Shown: positions 52,846 to 64,000 of the stretch, one piece after another | How the letters are laid out: each line of letters starts with the position of its first letter | Position numbering within the stretch: position 1 is the first letter of the stretch | DNA from: Polytrichum commune | Lineage: Eukaryota; Streptophyta; Polytrichopsida; Polytrichales; Polytrichaceae | Assembly: GCA_950295325.1 (NCBI GenBank) | Contig: OX485809.1 | Coordinates: 9,238,001 to 9,302,000 of the forward strand | Direction: 5' to 3' | Length of the DNA stretch: 64,000 bases | Program-made: the position numbers and the translations under genes | The notes under the pieces: generated by a model | What the model was told of the DNA's origin: nothing | Database searches by the model: none | Seen by the model: the letters and a program-made list of their open reading frames with translations, nothing else

Positions 52846-53063
52846 CATTGATTATCCCAATTAGCATGTGTTCTTATTCAGATTTATGCAATGCTATAAC
52901 TATTTGATTGAGATTGTCTTTTTTTACCAAGCAAAACCATTTATGTTCTATAATGTCCGAACAACCTATCAGACTTTCATTAGTAGAAAATAGATTATTG
53001 AATAAGACGTTATTGCATTGCGTGACCCCAAAAAGTAACACGCGCTAATTGGGATAATCAATG
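52846..53063. mobile_element. Family D MITE with near-perfect ends and TA flanks (218 bp)
   Basis: CATTGATTATCCCAATTAGC is exactly inverted at the right end and both ends sit next to TA. Subterminal arms GTGTTCTTATTCAGATTTAT and GTGACCCCAAAAAGTAACAC are less conserved. Confidence 0.85.
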
Positions 53064-53962
53064 TAACTTTTAAAACCCCAAATTAGTTTACTCGAGGTCA
53101 TTTGAGATGAATAGGCAACAGACTCACATGGCATCAAGTTTTTAATGTTGGATGGATGAGAAGCTCGTATACAATAATTCCCTCTCTCTCTCTCCCTCAA
53201 AAAGGCCCAAGTTCACTTCAAAGGTAACTTAATCAATTAGAAGGGATCCTTGTATATAACTATGAAAACGGTGCTCATGTATATTGATTGATATGGACAA
53301 TAACTTAGTCTTAGCAAATATATGTAGTTCATTTTTCTTCTAATTGTTATGTTTCTATATCCATGTACGCACTCCAAGGAAAAGAGGTGATTTTTGTATA
53401 ACAAAACCACCGTTTGATTTGTAGATTTCTTTATAAAGCTTGGTAACACATGATCATGGTAAGGAAGAACATGCTCCTATTCACATTGGTGCTAAAACAC
53501 ACAAGTCGGTTTATTTATTTAACTCGCTATATGGCGATCGTTGATGATTACTACATTCTTGCATAGACATTTGATATGCACAAGCTTAAAAGGTTGTTCT
53601 TTTTTATGACATGTAACAAAGAAAACATTTCTATGAGGGTGATGGGATAAATTGTGAAGTCATGCACAAGTAACTTGTACACACCTTGGAGATGACATGC
53701 ACTTGGTGTGTCATATGCATACATATTTAGTCACATGCAAAGATATTCACTATATGAAAGTTATGGGACAAATTGTTGATTCATGCACGAGTGATTCGCT
53801 CGAACGCTAGAGATAACATAAAGGCTTAATCTATCACATGAAAAGGGAAAACTAGTGTGAGAGATAACACATTGATTATGGGTTCATGCACAAGTAAGTT
53901 ACACAAACTTTGAAGGTAACATAAAGGACTAACATGTCACTTTAAAAAAAAACAATTACTAT

Positions 53963-54190
53963 GACACCGTGTTGGGCATAATCGGTCAAGATCCTAGTGA
54001 TTCCAAGTCCCAAGAATTACTACAAGTTCACATCTCCCGTTTTTTCTTTTTCTTTTTAAGATATCGAGGTGTATATTCCACAGATTCCTCTCAACCGATC
54101 AACAAATTTCCTGAAGCCTTGAACTTCAACCGGTTATTTCTCAAACCTGATCCACTGGCCGTCGCTTCTCCCCCATTCATTGCTATAATC
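53963..54190 (+). repeat. Dispersed repeat H, copy 3
   Basis: TTGGGCATAATCGGTCAAGA then TCCTAGTGATTCCAAG, CACAGATTCCTCTCAACCG, GGTTATTTCTCAAACCTGAT and CCCCCATTCATTG. Confidence 0.75.
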
Positions 54191-54307
54191 AACAAGTTTA
54201 GGATAAATTGTCGATCCATGCATAAACATGTTACACCCAAAAGATGGAGACAACGGAAAGCGTGTTTGTCACATATGCAAAAAAAACCAACACTATTTTG
54301 TCCAGTT

Positions 54308-54520
54308 GGTGTGGGTTGACATTATTTTGAGTTACGGGGTGCTATACCATTTCGCTGATTGAGACTATCATTCTTTTTACCGAAGAAAAAAAAAAACATA
54401 AGTAGTTTTAGTAGTATACACACCAAAGAACATGGTGTAACTAAGTTGGTGAAAGGAAAAACAATGATGTCGGTAAAACGTTATAGCTATACGTAACTCC
54501 ATATGGAAACCCGGACCAAA
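54308..54520. repeat. Diverged family-D-like repeat
   Basis: GTGTGGGTTGACATTATTTT on the left and GGAAACCCGGACC on the right are eroded inverted ends. ACATAAGTAGTTTTAGTA and GTAACTAAGTTGGT match 24905-25082. Confidence 0.5.
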
Positions 54521-55888
54521 TAGTTACATTGTTGATGATACATACCCAAAATAGATATCGTCGTATCCGAGTGTGTGTGTGTGTTGATGATCAAGTTGTG
54601 GTAAACAATCTTAATAAAGGGCGTTTGAGATACCATGAAATCCGTTGCTAAAGTGGAAGGCCGCTATGGTCCCGAGTTGCTTTAATTAGAGTTTGTTAGG
54701 GATAGGTTGCACGCCAATGACTACAGTCCAAACAACCCAAGTGTTCGGACGAGATCCTAATGTAAAGCCACGCCCTAAATTCATTAGGAATGCCACCTCA
54801 TCCTTTTGCTTTTCGCCTGGCGGAAGGGAGGAAGAGAACCGGCTACCTGCTAGCTACACACACCGATGCACCGGCTGCTCGAGTCCGAGAAACTAACTCG
54901 GCTGAAGTTCGGGCATGCAGGACGAGAAATATCAACCGGTCGAGAGGAATCCATGCATGCATTCACAAAAGAAAAACCCCCGAAAGATTACGGCACGTAA
55001 TGGTGCACCCATACTTATTGGTGTAGGGTCAACAGTGAACGGTTCCCACCAGCATTAAAGTGACTTCCATAGCCCTGTCACACGGGGGTTGGTTGGGCCA
55101 GCTAGCGGGTGGTCAAGGAGGCCAAGGAGGCATTTGGTTGGGCCGGTTCGGTGTGGCTGGGTAGCAACAACTGCATGGATGGGGCTGGTGGTTGGGTTGC
55201 TTGCTCGCTTGCGCAAAGGCTCCCGTTACTTGTAAGAGATTCAAATTGGTTTCGGTTATTTCGAATTTGAGCTATTAGCTTAGAAGTTGGAAACTACTTC
55301 TGGTTTTGGTTCATGAGTAGACGTGTATTGGATTGTTTGATATAAGAGTTCCTTGTCATTTGAGGGAATCGGCAGAAAACAAACTGATGTAGAGATGAAC
55401 TCGTGCATAGCGTTTTGGTTGTTGGACACGTTAAAATGCATGCAACTTACACATTATCTAATATTTCGTTTCTTGGTGCAACCAATTTTATTGTAGCATG
55501 TTGTCAAAAACTTGCATGACTGAAGCCAACGGGCAGGTGCTCCGGTTGACTGCAAGGGGGGGGGGGTGGCCTTGCAAAGAGCCAACTAGAGCACTTTTGG
55601 GACTTTGTCACACGTTCCATGGCTGGCCGCCACTTGCTGTGGGGGGGAGGGCTCCAAACCGAGTAGATTGGTTGGCTAGGATGTTGGTCCCCTGGCGTGG
55701 TAGTTGTGTCATTAGCTAAACCAACTCTAAAAGTGGCCCCATGTTGGTAGGAGGAGTTTGTTGGCACACCAATAAGTGTGGACATACTATAAATTAGTCA
55801 CCAGTGGGAGTTGGAAACACTAGGATTGTGACTGATCATGCTCAAGAATCTCCCTAGAAACCGTTTCAAATCAGTGGAAGGGAAGAAT
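54521..55888. other. GC-richer tract, unassigned
   Basis: GC content rises at 54690-55240 and 55550-55740, with a 9-10-base G run near 55557. GTGCACCCATACTTATTGGT followed by CAGTGAACGG (55003-55042) recalls the left arm of the 44995-45216 MITE. No gene was recognised. Confidence 0.3.
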
Positions 55889-56125
55889 TTTGGGGCCTAA
55901 TCGGTTAAGATCCTGGTGTGTCCAAGTGCAACTGGTTACAAGTTGAAATCTTTCAGTGTTTTCCTTTAGTTATTTGAAGTAGACTCTATAGATTCCTCTA
56001 GAACGATGGGTGATTTTCGCGAATAAATCTTACATTTTATCCGGTTGTTATTTTATGTCTTAAAACTCAAACTGGTTCATCTGCAACTAGCCGTTCTGTG
56101 AACGAGGGCCTCACAATGATGCTTA
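55889..56125 (+). repeat. Dispersed repeat H, copy 4
   Basis: GGGGCCTAATCGGTTAAGAT then CCTGGTGTGTCCAAG, AACTGGTTACAAGTTG, ATAGATTCCTCTAGAACGA and AACTGGTTCATCTGCAAC. Sequence just after it (GAATTGTGG.AAATCAATATT) also appears near 46460, so the family may be longer than the core. Confidence 0.75.
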
Positions 56126-56984
56126 GGTTATGACGATTCCATGTCTATCGGCTGGCATCATTATAGAATAGAGTGGAGCTAGGGAGGGAGTTGGCTAGAA
56201 TTGTGGAAAATCAATATTGGGCACCGTAGCACTGCAGCGAAGAATGAGGAAGTCCTGTACCCTTGTTGAATGAGTACTAACGTGGAAGGGTCTTAAATGG
56301 TCACTTGTCCTAGGCTATTCGTACTAAGATGCTCCGCAAATCCAAATTGAGGCTGTATTCCGTTGTCTCATGTCTATTTTTGGAGCTCGTACCAATACCA
56401 AATATGTTATGAAAATTGGGTATTGTTTGTGCTCATTGTTGAATGGTCATATTATAGGCTTTCTCAAATTATGTTGATTATTGAGTCTGGAATGACGACC
56501 ATATTTTCAGCACACAATCCAATCTCTTTACGAACACATGTCTTTTTGGCATGAGCAAATTGCATGCCACCCAAATATAGGTGTCCATACAAGAATAGTA
56601 GTTGAATAAGGGTTGTCTATTTTAAGGCGAGGTTCTAAAACCAATGCCTCGCCCATAATCAACACCTTAAAATCTTCATAATAAGTATATATTGCTTGTG
56701 AGAGTGTCCACCACCCAAACATCGTGTTTTCGTGTTGATGTTGGATCATCTACCATAATAATCTCCAATTCTATACACTTTTGCATACAAAACATGTTTT
56801 TGTTGTGTTGAAGTTCGGTCCATGTCAATTGCTAAAAACAATCATCTATAACTTCTTAAGTATGATGATGGTATATATCCTCGGTGCTTCAAAAGGATGG
56901 TTAGAGCACCGTCTACCTTGGGTATATATCAATTTAAGTTTGGCAGTATTCAAGTACACCATACAATCTCATTTTAGTGCAGTA

Positions 56985-59710
56985 TTAAACCAAGTACGCC
57001 ATGTTAATTACAGTGACCTCCATGATTTGTCTCATACCAACACTTATTCCATAACCTTCTCTGGTTGCCACCCATCGGCTGCAAGATTATTGCGCCATGC
57101 TTCACGATGAGCATTGTGGCCCACACTATATCGAATGTATGATAAAGTCATTAGGTAAACTTGAAGCATTGTTGTAAGCACTTCTCAAACACAACCTCGT
57201 CGTGACGTTCCTTCTTGATAGCCTTGAATAAGGTCACGGAGGAGTTTGGTGGAGCGATTAATAATAGGGATGATCATAACAATGAGGTGATTGACTCCAT
57301 GATGACATATCGTGCAAGTGTGACATGGGAGTCACGCGAGTGCTTGGGTTTATGCACCGTGACATTGTGTTCCTTATTTGAATCAATTGAAACTTTCCAA
57401 GGAGCCGCTCTCATAACTCAAAAGGAGTAGCTATGGTATAGCAGTTGAAAGTATACGTGTGGCAACCAACGAAACCACTAGTGGTATACCTAGCAAGTTA
57501 GCCCTAGGTTGGTCATAGAGATCAAGGCACCTTGTATTGCACAATGACAAGTGCTCATATATTATATGGAAGTCAAAGGATCGTCTTCTCCCTTGATATC
57601 AACAATCATTGGTGTTGTGGTGCACCGTTCCTTACAAATGGGTCGGATCTTGGATTCCAATGACACCCTTCATCCTTGATAGGATTACCGTGTTTTGAAA
57701 ATTTTGCTTCTTGCTAGTGGCCATGATTGTACTCGGAATTGGAGTTTAAAATATATTTGTTTATGACTTAGGTATGCTATAAAATTTATACAGAACTAAT
57801 GGGAAATTATGATCAAAAGTTGATCAAGGTTTGATAAATCTTTGGTAGAGTTTGAAACACATTAGTTGATTGTACTTGTAGATAGATGATCCTTCACACA
57901 TCAAGTTATCACACAAGAAGATACCGTAAAGAAAGAGAATGTTGAGCATGCTAATTTTGTTGCAACCAACACTCATCTGGCGAGCGCTTGCTCAAAAACT
58001 CGAACTATCTTTCAGCCTCATAATTTTGTGGAAATGTGGATGGACTCCTAAACTACCTAGAGGAGAGTAGGTCATGAGTTGCAATGGCGATCAACAATCC
58101 ACCTATTATAGTTGTGTATGGGACATGACTAGTATGCTTATGAACAGTAACTCAAGATTATGGAAATAATAATCTATGTGAAAAAAACACAAGAGAGTTG
58201 GTGGCCCTGCGCAGGGGGGGGGTACTAGCGGTATTTTAGAAACGGCGTGCGATAAAATATGGGGTATTTAGTATTCATTTGAGGTAAAATTTTGAAGAAT
58301 TCTATATAAAATATAGGGGGCGAATTATTGTTGGAAACCCATTATTAAAAAAATCATGCAATATTACATGTTCAAGGGACCACATTTTGCTTCATCAAAG
58401 AAGATGGAGGGCTCAATTTTATTCCATGAAGGTTTCTCTTCATTAAGTATACTTTGAACTCCATTATGTGTAAACGTTGACACAAAAGAGTATATTTGAG
58501 ACAATATTTGATGTTTGAAATTCTTTTGCAAATGTTGTACAAACTCTTGCTATCCCGCAAATGTTGGACAATTGTGTTTCTTAACACACTAGATTTTAAG
58601 GTTGCACTCTGCTTGCATTCTCCATTACAATCTTGTTGGTGTAATTAATTCCTATCGTGTTTTCTTCTTGCCATACCACAACAAGGCTATCTTGTTGTTA
58701 AAATGCCAATTCATAATGCAACCCCCCCCCCTTGGCTAAAAACTAAAGGCTATTGAAAATTTATAAGAAAAATAAAATATTGAATATTGAATGCATTCTA
58801 AAGATAATACCCCCCTTGAAAAGAAGTGATTGTCGCAGGTGTCTCGTTGGAACTTGGAAGTGATCTGCACTTGGATGAGCTCAACTTTGAAACTCCACGA
58901 GTACTTTGTGTAAACGGTCTTAAAAGTAGTATACTCACTTTCAATTAACTAAGATGACATGCTCCATACCAATACTACAACTCCAATCGATCTCTATCAT
59001 AGTCTTTGGATTTTTTTTAATCCCAGATATTTTGTACCCAAATCTCGGATGCGATCCATCAAAATCGTCTACTTTGAGAGGCCATAGAAAGGGGTCATAG
59101 GCTTAATTCGTAAGTTGAAGTACGTAAAGGCCATCCGGTCCTTGCCACCACCCCTATAACCAACGAATAACATGCCTCCTCTAAGTGCTCGTCTAGCCAT
59201 TGGACAACATTATTGTACAACACACACCATGAGCCTAGGCCTCCATAGGACTCCTTACACTTGGAGTACGGATGTTAGGCCTTCATTAGGCACACCATGG
59301 ATTAAACACATGTAACAACCTTCTTATCCAAGGCCATGGGGAATAGTTGCATGCAAAGGAGAGTACTATATATCCTTCCGTCAAGAGTAAACTTTGGCCT
59401 CCCACAATTTTGTGGTTGGTTTTTGTCATTTTGATCCATCTTGGTCGACGAGGCCTTTTCGTGTGGGTTTTGGCGTGGAACGAGCTACAAAGATTAAGTT
59501 CCGGGTCATAAATGGTTCACATTGTTTGCACTCAATGATTGAAATGTACATTTGTAGGCAAAATATTCTTCACGCCTTCATCCAATGAATAGTCATTGAC
59601 TTATTTTATTGTTAACTGGTTAGCATCGAGCAACATCCCTCGTACTATACAAGGATGTTGGGCTTCATGCATATATAACTTCATATTTGGTTTGGAAAGG
59701 ACAAAAATGA
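56985..59710 (+). repeat. Large unidentified repeat, copy Y
   Basis: Blocks 56990-57362, 57592-58048 and 58948-59702 match copy X in the same order and orientation. Copy Y has about 850 bp extra between blocks 2 and 3, including a poly-G beside GTACTAGCGG (58207) and a C run (58722). ORF content is short and differs from copy X, so no protein is supported. Confidence 0.75.
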
Positions 59711-61550
59711 ATAAAGGCATAGCTAGGCACACACCCCTCAATTCCACCCCACCCCTGCGCACGTGCGTTTGACAACCTGGAGGTTTGCTAACAAGGGGGT
59801 TTATTGTTTTCCTAGGAAAAAATGGACTAGTTGAATTCATAGAAGCACGAGGGGAGACCCCAATTCAACCTTTAAATGCATCTTAGATGTAACCACCATG
59901 CTTATGACCTATTATTACTAAATAACCCATATTTGAGGGGAACGATTTAATCCATGTGGATGAGAAATGTACTTGTAAGCAAGTAATTCCCATTGCCTTC
60001 GATGCGAAGAAGGTTGTTAGTAATTTCAAGTTCTAGCCTACGACTGGCCTTACAAAGGGCTAACATCCGTACACATGTGTAACAAGTCCTATGGGATCCT
60101 ATGCTCATAACATTCGTACTCTGTTTGTACATATATGTAACTTTAGACAATTTGGCCAAATAAGCATTCACTAGTGGATTTCTAATTTGGTTACTCTAAT
60201 CATGGAGCCTCAATCAAGCCTCTATTGTTAGAAATCTAGGTAGTCTACACCAAGAAGGCATGTTACATCCTACCTCCAGAGTCCATATTTACATCGAAAC
60301 TTTAAACTACATGTCAATTATGTCATAGAAGTCATCTCTCAACTCACCAAGTTATGTTTGGTCCAAGGACTTTCAAAACGGGTCTTTTTGACAAAAATCG
60401 TGGGCCTTAAGAATTTAGATTTGTACGAGTTTGCCGTTGGGATCTAGGATATGGTCTCATAACTCCAAACACATTTGGAACCCCTAATGATCGCTTGGAG
60501 AGTTTTGAGGTTACAATACACTCTAATTTTGCTAAGTGTGCTACAAAGGTTGCATGCAATTATGACACATGGACTCCACATGTCCATTAGTGAAGAGAAG
60601 AAGAAATTTTCTAGATTCTAACGGTAGACTTGTAATGATCATCTCAACCACCTCTTGTTTGGTGGAAGGGGGCCGGGTGACTTTTAAAGATAATAGACTA
60701 TGTCCAAATGGTTTGTATGTTTTCCAAGAACCTCCTGAGCCTAATATACTTTTTTTTGGACCCATTAAATCTCCAAAATAAAATTTGCAAAAACATTTGG
60801 TGTTTTTTAAGGATTTTAATATTGCAAGCTATGAGAAAATAATCCAACAAAATGGAATGTAGTGTTTGAATTGGCTTGGTATCAAACTCTAGAGAAATCA
60901 TTTAGATAAATATTCCATGAATAAATATATAACTCATCACTCCAAAAACAATGTTGGAAACTACACAAACGACACATCCTTGAAAAAATCACACGATGGT
61001 TCCAAACGACCATGAATGCACATGACTTTATGTTTCACATGCATATTGCTATATTGCACTAAGTGTTACTCTACCACCCATGGCATAAATCCAAATGTGC
61101 GCTTAAATTTGATCCGTTGTTCACCCAAAACTCCTCAAAGCGTGCAAGGGTTTTTTTTCCCTTCTTTTTCATTTTTTTAATAAAAAAACCCTACAAAACC
61201 AATGATAAATGTACATTCGCAAACATGCATCGTGATATAGTCCTAAACGCTTGTCATTTAAATCCTAGTGGCCCAATTGCATGTCATGGCACCCCATAGT
61301 CACTCTCCTATGCTACTTAGATCGTCATAGTTGGCAAGGATATACCAATTACATCCGCGTTTCATCATATAAAGGTTTTATGTGACTCGTGACATAGAAA
61401 GTATGTTGAATAGTCCTCTTAGTGTTGGTTATCAAATCTACGGTGGATACTTGTTAGGTAACACTTACCTAACCCTAAAATAGTTAGTCCTTTGGGATAA
61501 TTTTTGTTACATGTGCTATTTTATATATGGCAAGGTAAAAATAGAGTATA

Positions 61551-61554
61551 TATG

Positions 61555-61589
<35 letters not shown>
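61551..61589. repeat. (TA)n then (GA)n microsatellite
   Basis: A short TA run passes into about 12 GA units. Confidence 0.9.
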
Positions 61590-62725
61590 CTGACTTTTCA
61601 ATGCTTTATGCAAAGCTTGAACTTCCTCTTTTCAGAGGCTTAATCCTTCAACATCTTCCTCACTGCTTTGCAAGGGTGGGTGGGTGGGAACCCTCTTACC
61701 ACTCAGTCTTTCAAACCATACCTTTCCTATACAATACCTTAATGCTAACAATGCATAACGCATAGTGTTTGTATCCATGTCTAATTGTATGTAATCAACA
61801 TAAACATGCTATTTCATGTCATACTGTGCCTCATAAGTACTTGTATTATACTTAGGGTTTCAGTATTCATATATTGTTCATATGTACTGATAACAAACTG
61901 TGGCTGACTATTCCATACCTTGGTAGATTTAATCACCTATCCTCATGCCTTGCTCCAACATATAAGTAACCTACCTACTATACATATGGAATACATACCA
62001 GGGTATATGCCTAGTAGTCTTAGCCAAAAGAAATGCATAATATGTCATAGTCACAATACATCATTGTATTGAGAGTGTGAAGGGTCTGCCTCACCTGTGT
62101 CCATGCAACCAACCAACAAATAATTGAGGATTAGTTACGTACACGAGGTAAATAGCAGCAGAACCCAGTTGTTATCCATGTCGCACACATAAAACTTACA
62201 TCAAATGCATAATAGTACTTCAAATGGTAACACTCATTACACAATGTCAAATGGGTGTTCAAACCTGTTCCTTAGCCATGAGTGTATCACCACAAGTAGA
62301 ATACTCCGCTTGGTGAATAGCTCTAGTATCCTCTCCTTAACACACGTATCTAGTATCCCAGTAAGTGTGTGCTAAGTTACCGCACCAAGCTCTTGTGTGA
62401 ATGGTAAAAAAGAGCCTCCTTTAGGGTTTGAGGGTTTATATTGAAGATCTTACCCGTGGTAAGTTCTGCCAACCCTAAGTTCACCATGGGTTAAAAACGT
62501 GCTTCACGTCCTTAGCCCTGGTTACTTTGTTCCATTCATCCATACTCATGAAAACTTAATTCACATGGTAATTACATTTGCTTTCCATGTGTATATAAGA
62601 TATATTTCATGACTCATCGTCCTTCTTTTTTATTATTATATTTATAACAAAAAATGAAGTATTTGCAAGGTGTATAAAATGAGGGTTCATGGTCCTAGAG
62701 CTAACACTTGGTTTAAATCAAGAAC

Positions 62726-62726
<1 letters not shown>

Positions 62727-62757
<31 letters not shown>
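62727..62757. repeat. (AG)n microsatellite
   Basis: About 15 AG units. Confidence 0.9.
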
Positions 62758-62758
<1 letters not shown>

Positions 62759-64000
62759 CAATTTTTATCAAGTAAACTTTTGACGTTCCCACACTCATGC
62801 GATTCTTTGGTTTAAGGCTGAAAAACGGAAGACAATGAAAATAAGTTGATTCAACCATAAAAATTGGCTTGAAACTGTGCAATGTTTTTTAGAGATGGGA
62901 GTAGAGGAAATGGTGAGGGATGTAAGTTGTTTTGTTACATTATTCCATGTAAAGGATTAGTTACATTTTCTCAAAGAGGCAAGTTACCCCCTACTTGTAA
63001 TGTAGAGTCTCCATGTATTGAGCATCAAATTAGTCTACTGTGCATACGAATGTACACAAAATGGGTAACTAAATGGCACCCATAAGTGATCCCAAGTCTT
63101 ATGTGAAACAAGACCTATGTGGCCTATCATTGCATCCTTTCCTAGCCACCACTTTAACAATTAGCCATCACACAAGAATTATTCTACTCCTAGTATAGTG
63201 CACTAAATGCATTGTATATGATATTCAATGTCACTCGCCCTAATTTGAGGCATATGCTAGGTTACATTGATGATCAACAACTTCATCATGAGTGTGACCT
63301 CATGACACTTGGAGTTTAAGTGCGCTTACTAATATCTTGGTATGAGAAAAAGGTTCAATAGCGTATGTGAGGTGCATGTTTATGTTACACAATCGTCTGC
63401 AAGTTGACCATGGGGAGGTCACTCCATTGTCAAGTTGAGCACCATGTGCGAACAAAGATTGCTACCCCTATATTACATGCCATGGATACTTTTAAATTTT
63501 ATGATATTTTTTCTACGTATACATAAATATTGATAGTATTCTTTGGATATTTTTTTTTTAAAAATCGGCATCTTCATTTTTGTAGTACTTTTTTTAGTTC
63601 AATTCTACGTCATTATAGTTAGAAACGGTATGTTTTATTTAAAAAAACCAAATCAACAAATTTAGTTACCATTTTTTTTACTATGTAATAGGTATTGTGT
63701 ATATCTACTCATGAAAAAAAATTGATAATCGTTTGACCCATTTGGGTGATGCTTTATGTAAAAAGTAAGATTTTTCCCATGTAAAGTGTTCGCACGTGGT
63801 TGCTCAACTTTGCAATGGAGTGACCTCCCTGTGAAGTTGACAAAAGTGACACGAATGACACTTGTCATTAGTACGCTCAAGAATATCTTCCCATTACATA
63901 ATAAAATGCAAGACTATCATCTAAAATATCCCAATGTACTACTCTAAATCTCATAATGTATATGTATTTTTCACTTTAAAACTTTTATATCAACAAATGG

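Larger units (their letters stand above)
59711..64000. other. AT-rich tract with microsatellites only
   Basis: No ORF above about 80 codons and no protein similarity found. A family-B-like phrase (TGCACTAAATGCATTGTATA) is near 63201. Inverted AGTGACCTCCC motifs occur near 63415 and 63820, with a GAAGTTGACA partner, and may mark an eroded foldback of about 420 bp. Confidence 0.3.

Overview
This window is land-plant nuclear DNA: AT-rich overall, with only one gene I can support and about 60 kb of decayed transposable elements, MITEs and tandem repeats. The gene is interrupted by nine GT-AG introns and belongs to the plant thermospermine synthase (ACAULIS5) family. Its divergence from the angiosperm proteins I remember, together with the repeat density, suggests a non-seed plant (fern, lycophyte or bryophyte) or another large repeat-rich plant genome. 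The lineage is inference; the window has no decisive marker.

Layout. 1-2.9 kb: a cluster of inverted-repeat elements (families A and B plus a long-arm foldback). 4.3-5.2 kb: a broken TE-type ORF. 6.9-7.4 kb and 12.8-14.6 kb: two copies of a LINE ORF2 C-terminal region, the second split by 1.4 kb. 10.8-12 kb: a Ty1/copia gag-pol remnant on the minus strand. 16.4-16.9 kb: a 41/42-bp minisatellite. 18-24.3 kb: many MITEs, including a Stowaway-like element nested inside a family B element. 26.2-27 kb: a ~147-bp tandem array. 30.2-30.8 kb: a LINE reverse-transcriptase remnant on the minus strand. 31.5-31.9 kb: a Tourist/Harbinger-like element.

36.3-40.4 kb: the thermospermine synthase gene on the minus strand (10 coding exons, 357 residues, all phases consistent). 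Upstream of it lie a ~440-470-bp tandem array (41.9-43.9 kb) and a GC-rich island (43.9-44.35 kb) that may be its promoter and leader. 44.4-64 kb: repeats again, including two collinear copies of an unidentified multi-kb repeat (47.7-51.2 and 57.0-59.7 kb), four copies of a ~200-250-bp dispersed repeat (one of them at 19.9 kb), and several TA-flanked MITEs.

I see no RNA genes, CRISPR, operons or prokaryotic features. I found no new multi-gene system. The observations most worth a second look are the Asp-to-Cys change in the enzyme's substrate pocket, the tandem array upstream of the gene, and the Stowaway-into-MITE insertion whose empty site is preserved in a paralogue 21 kb away.
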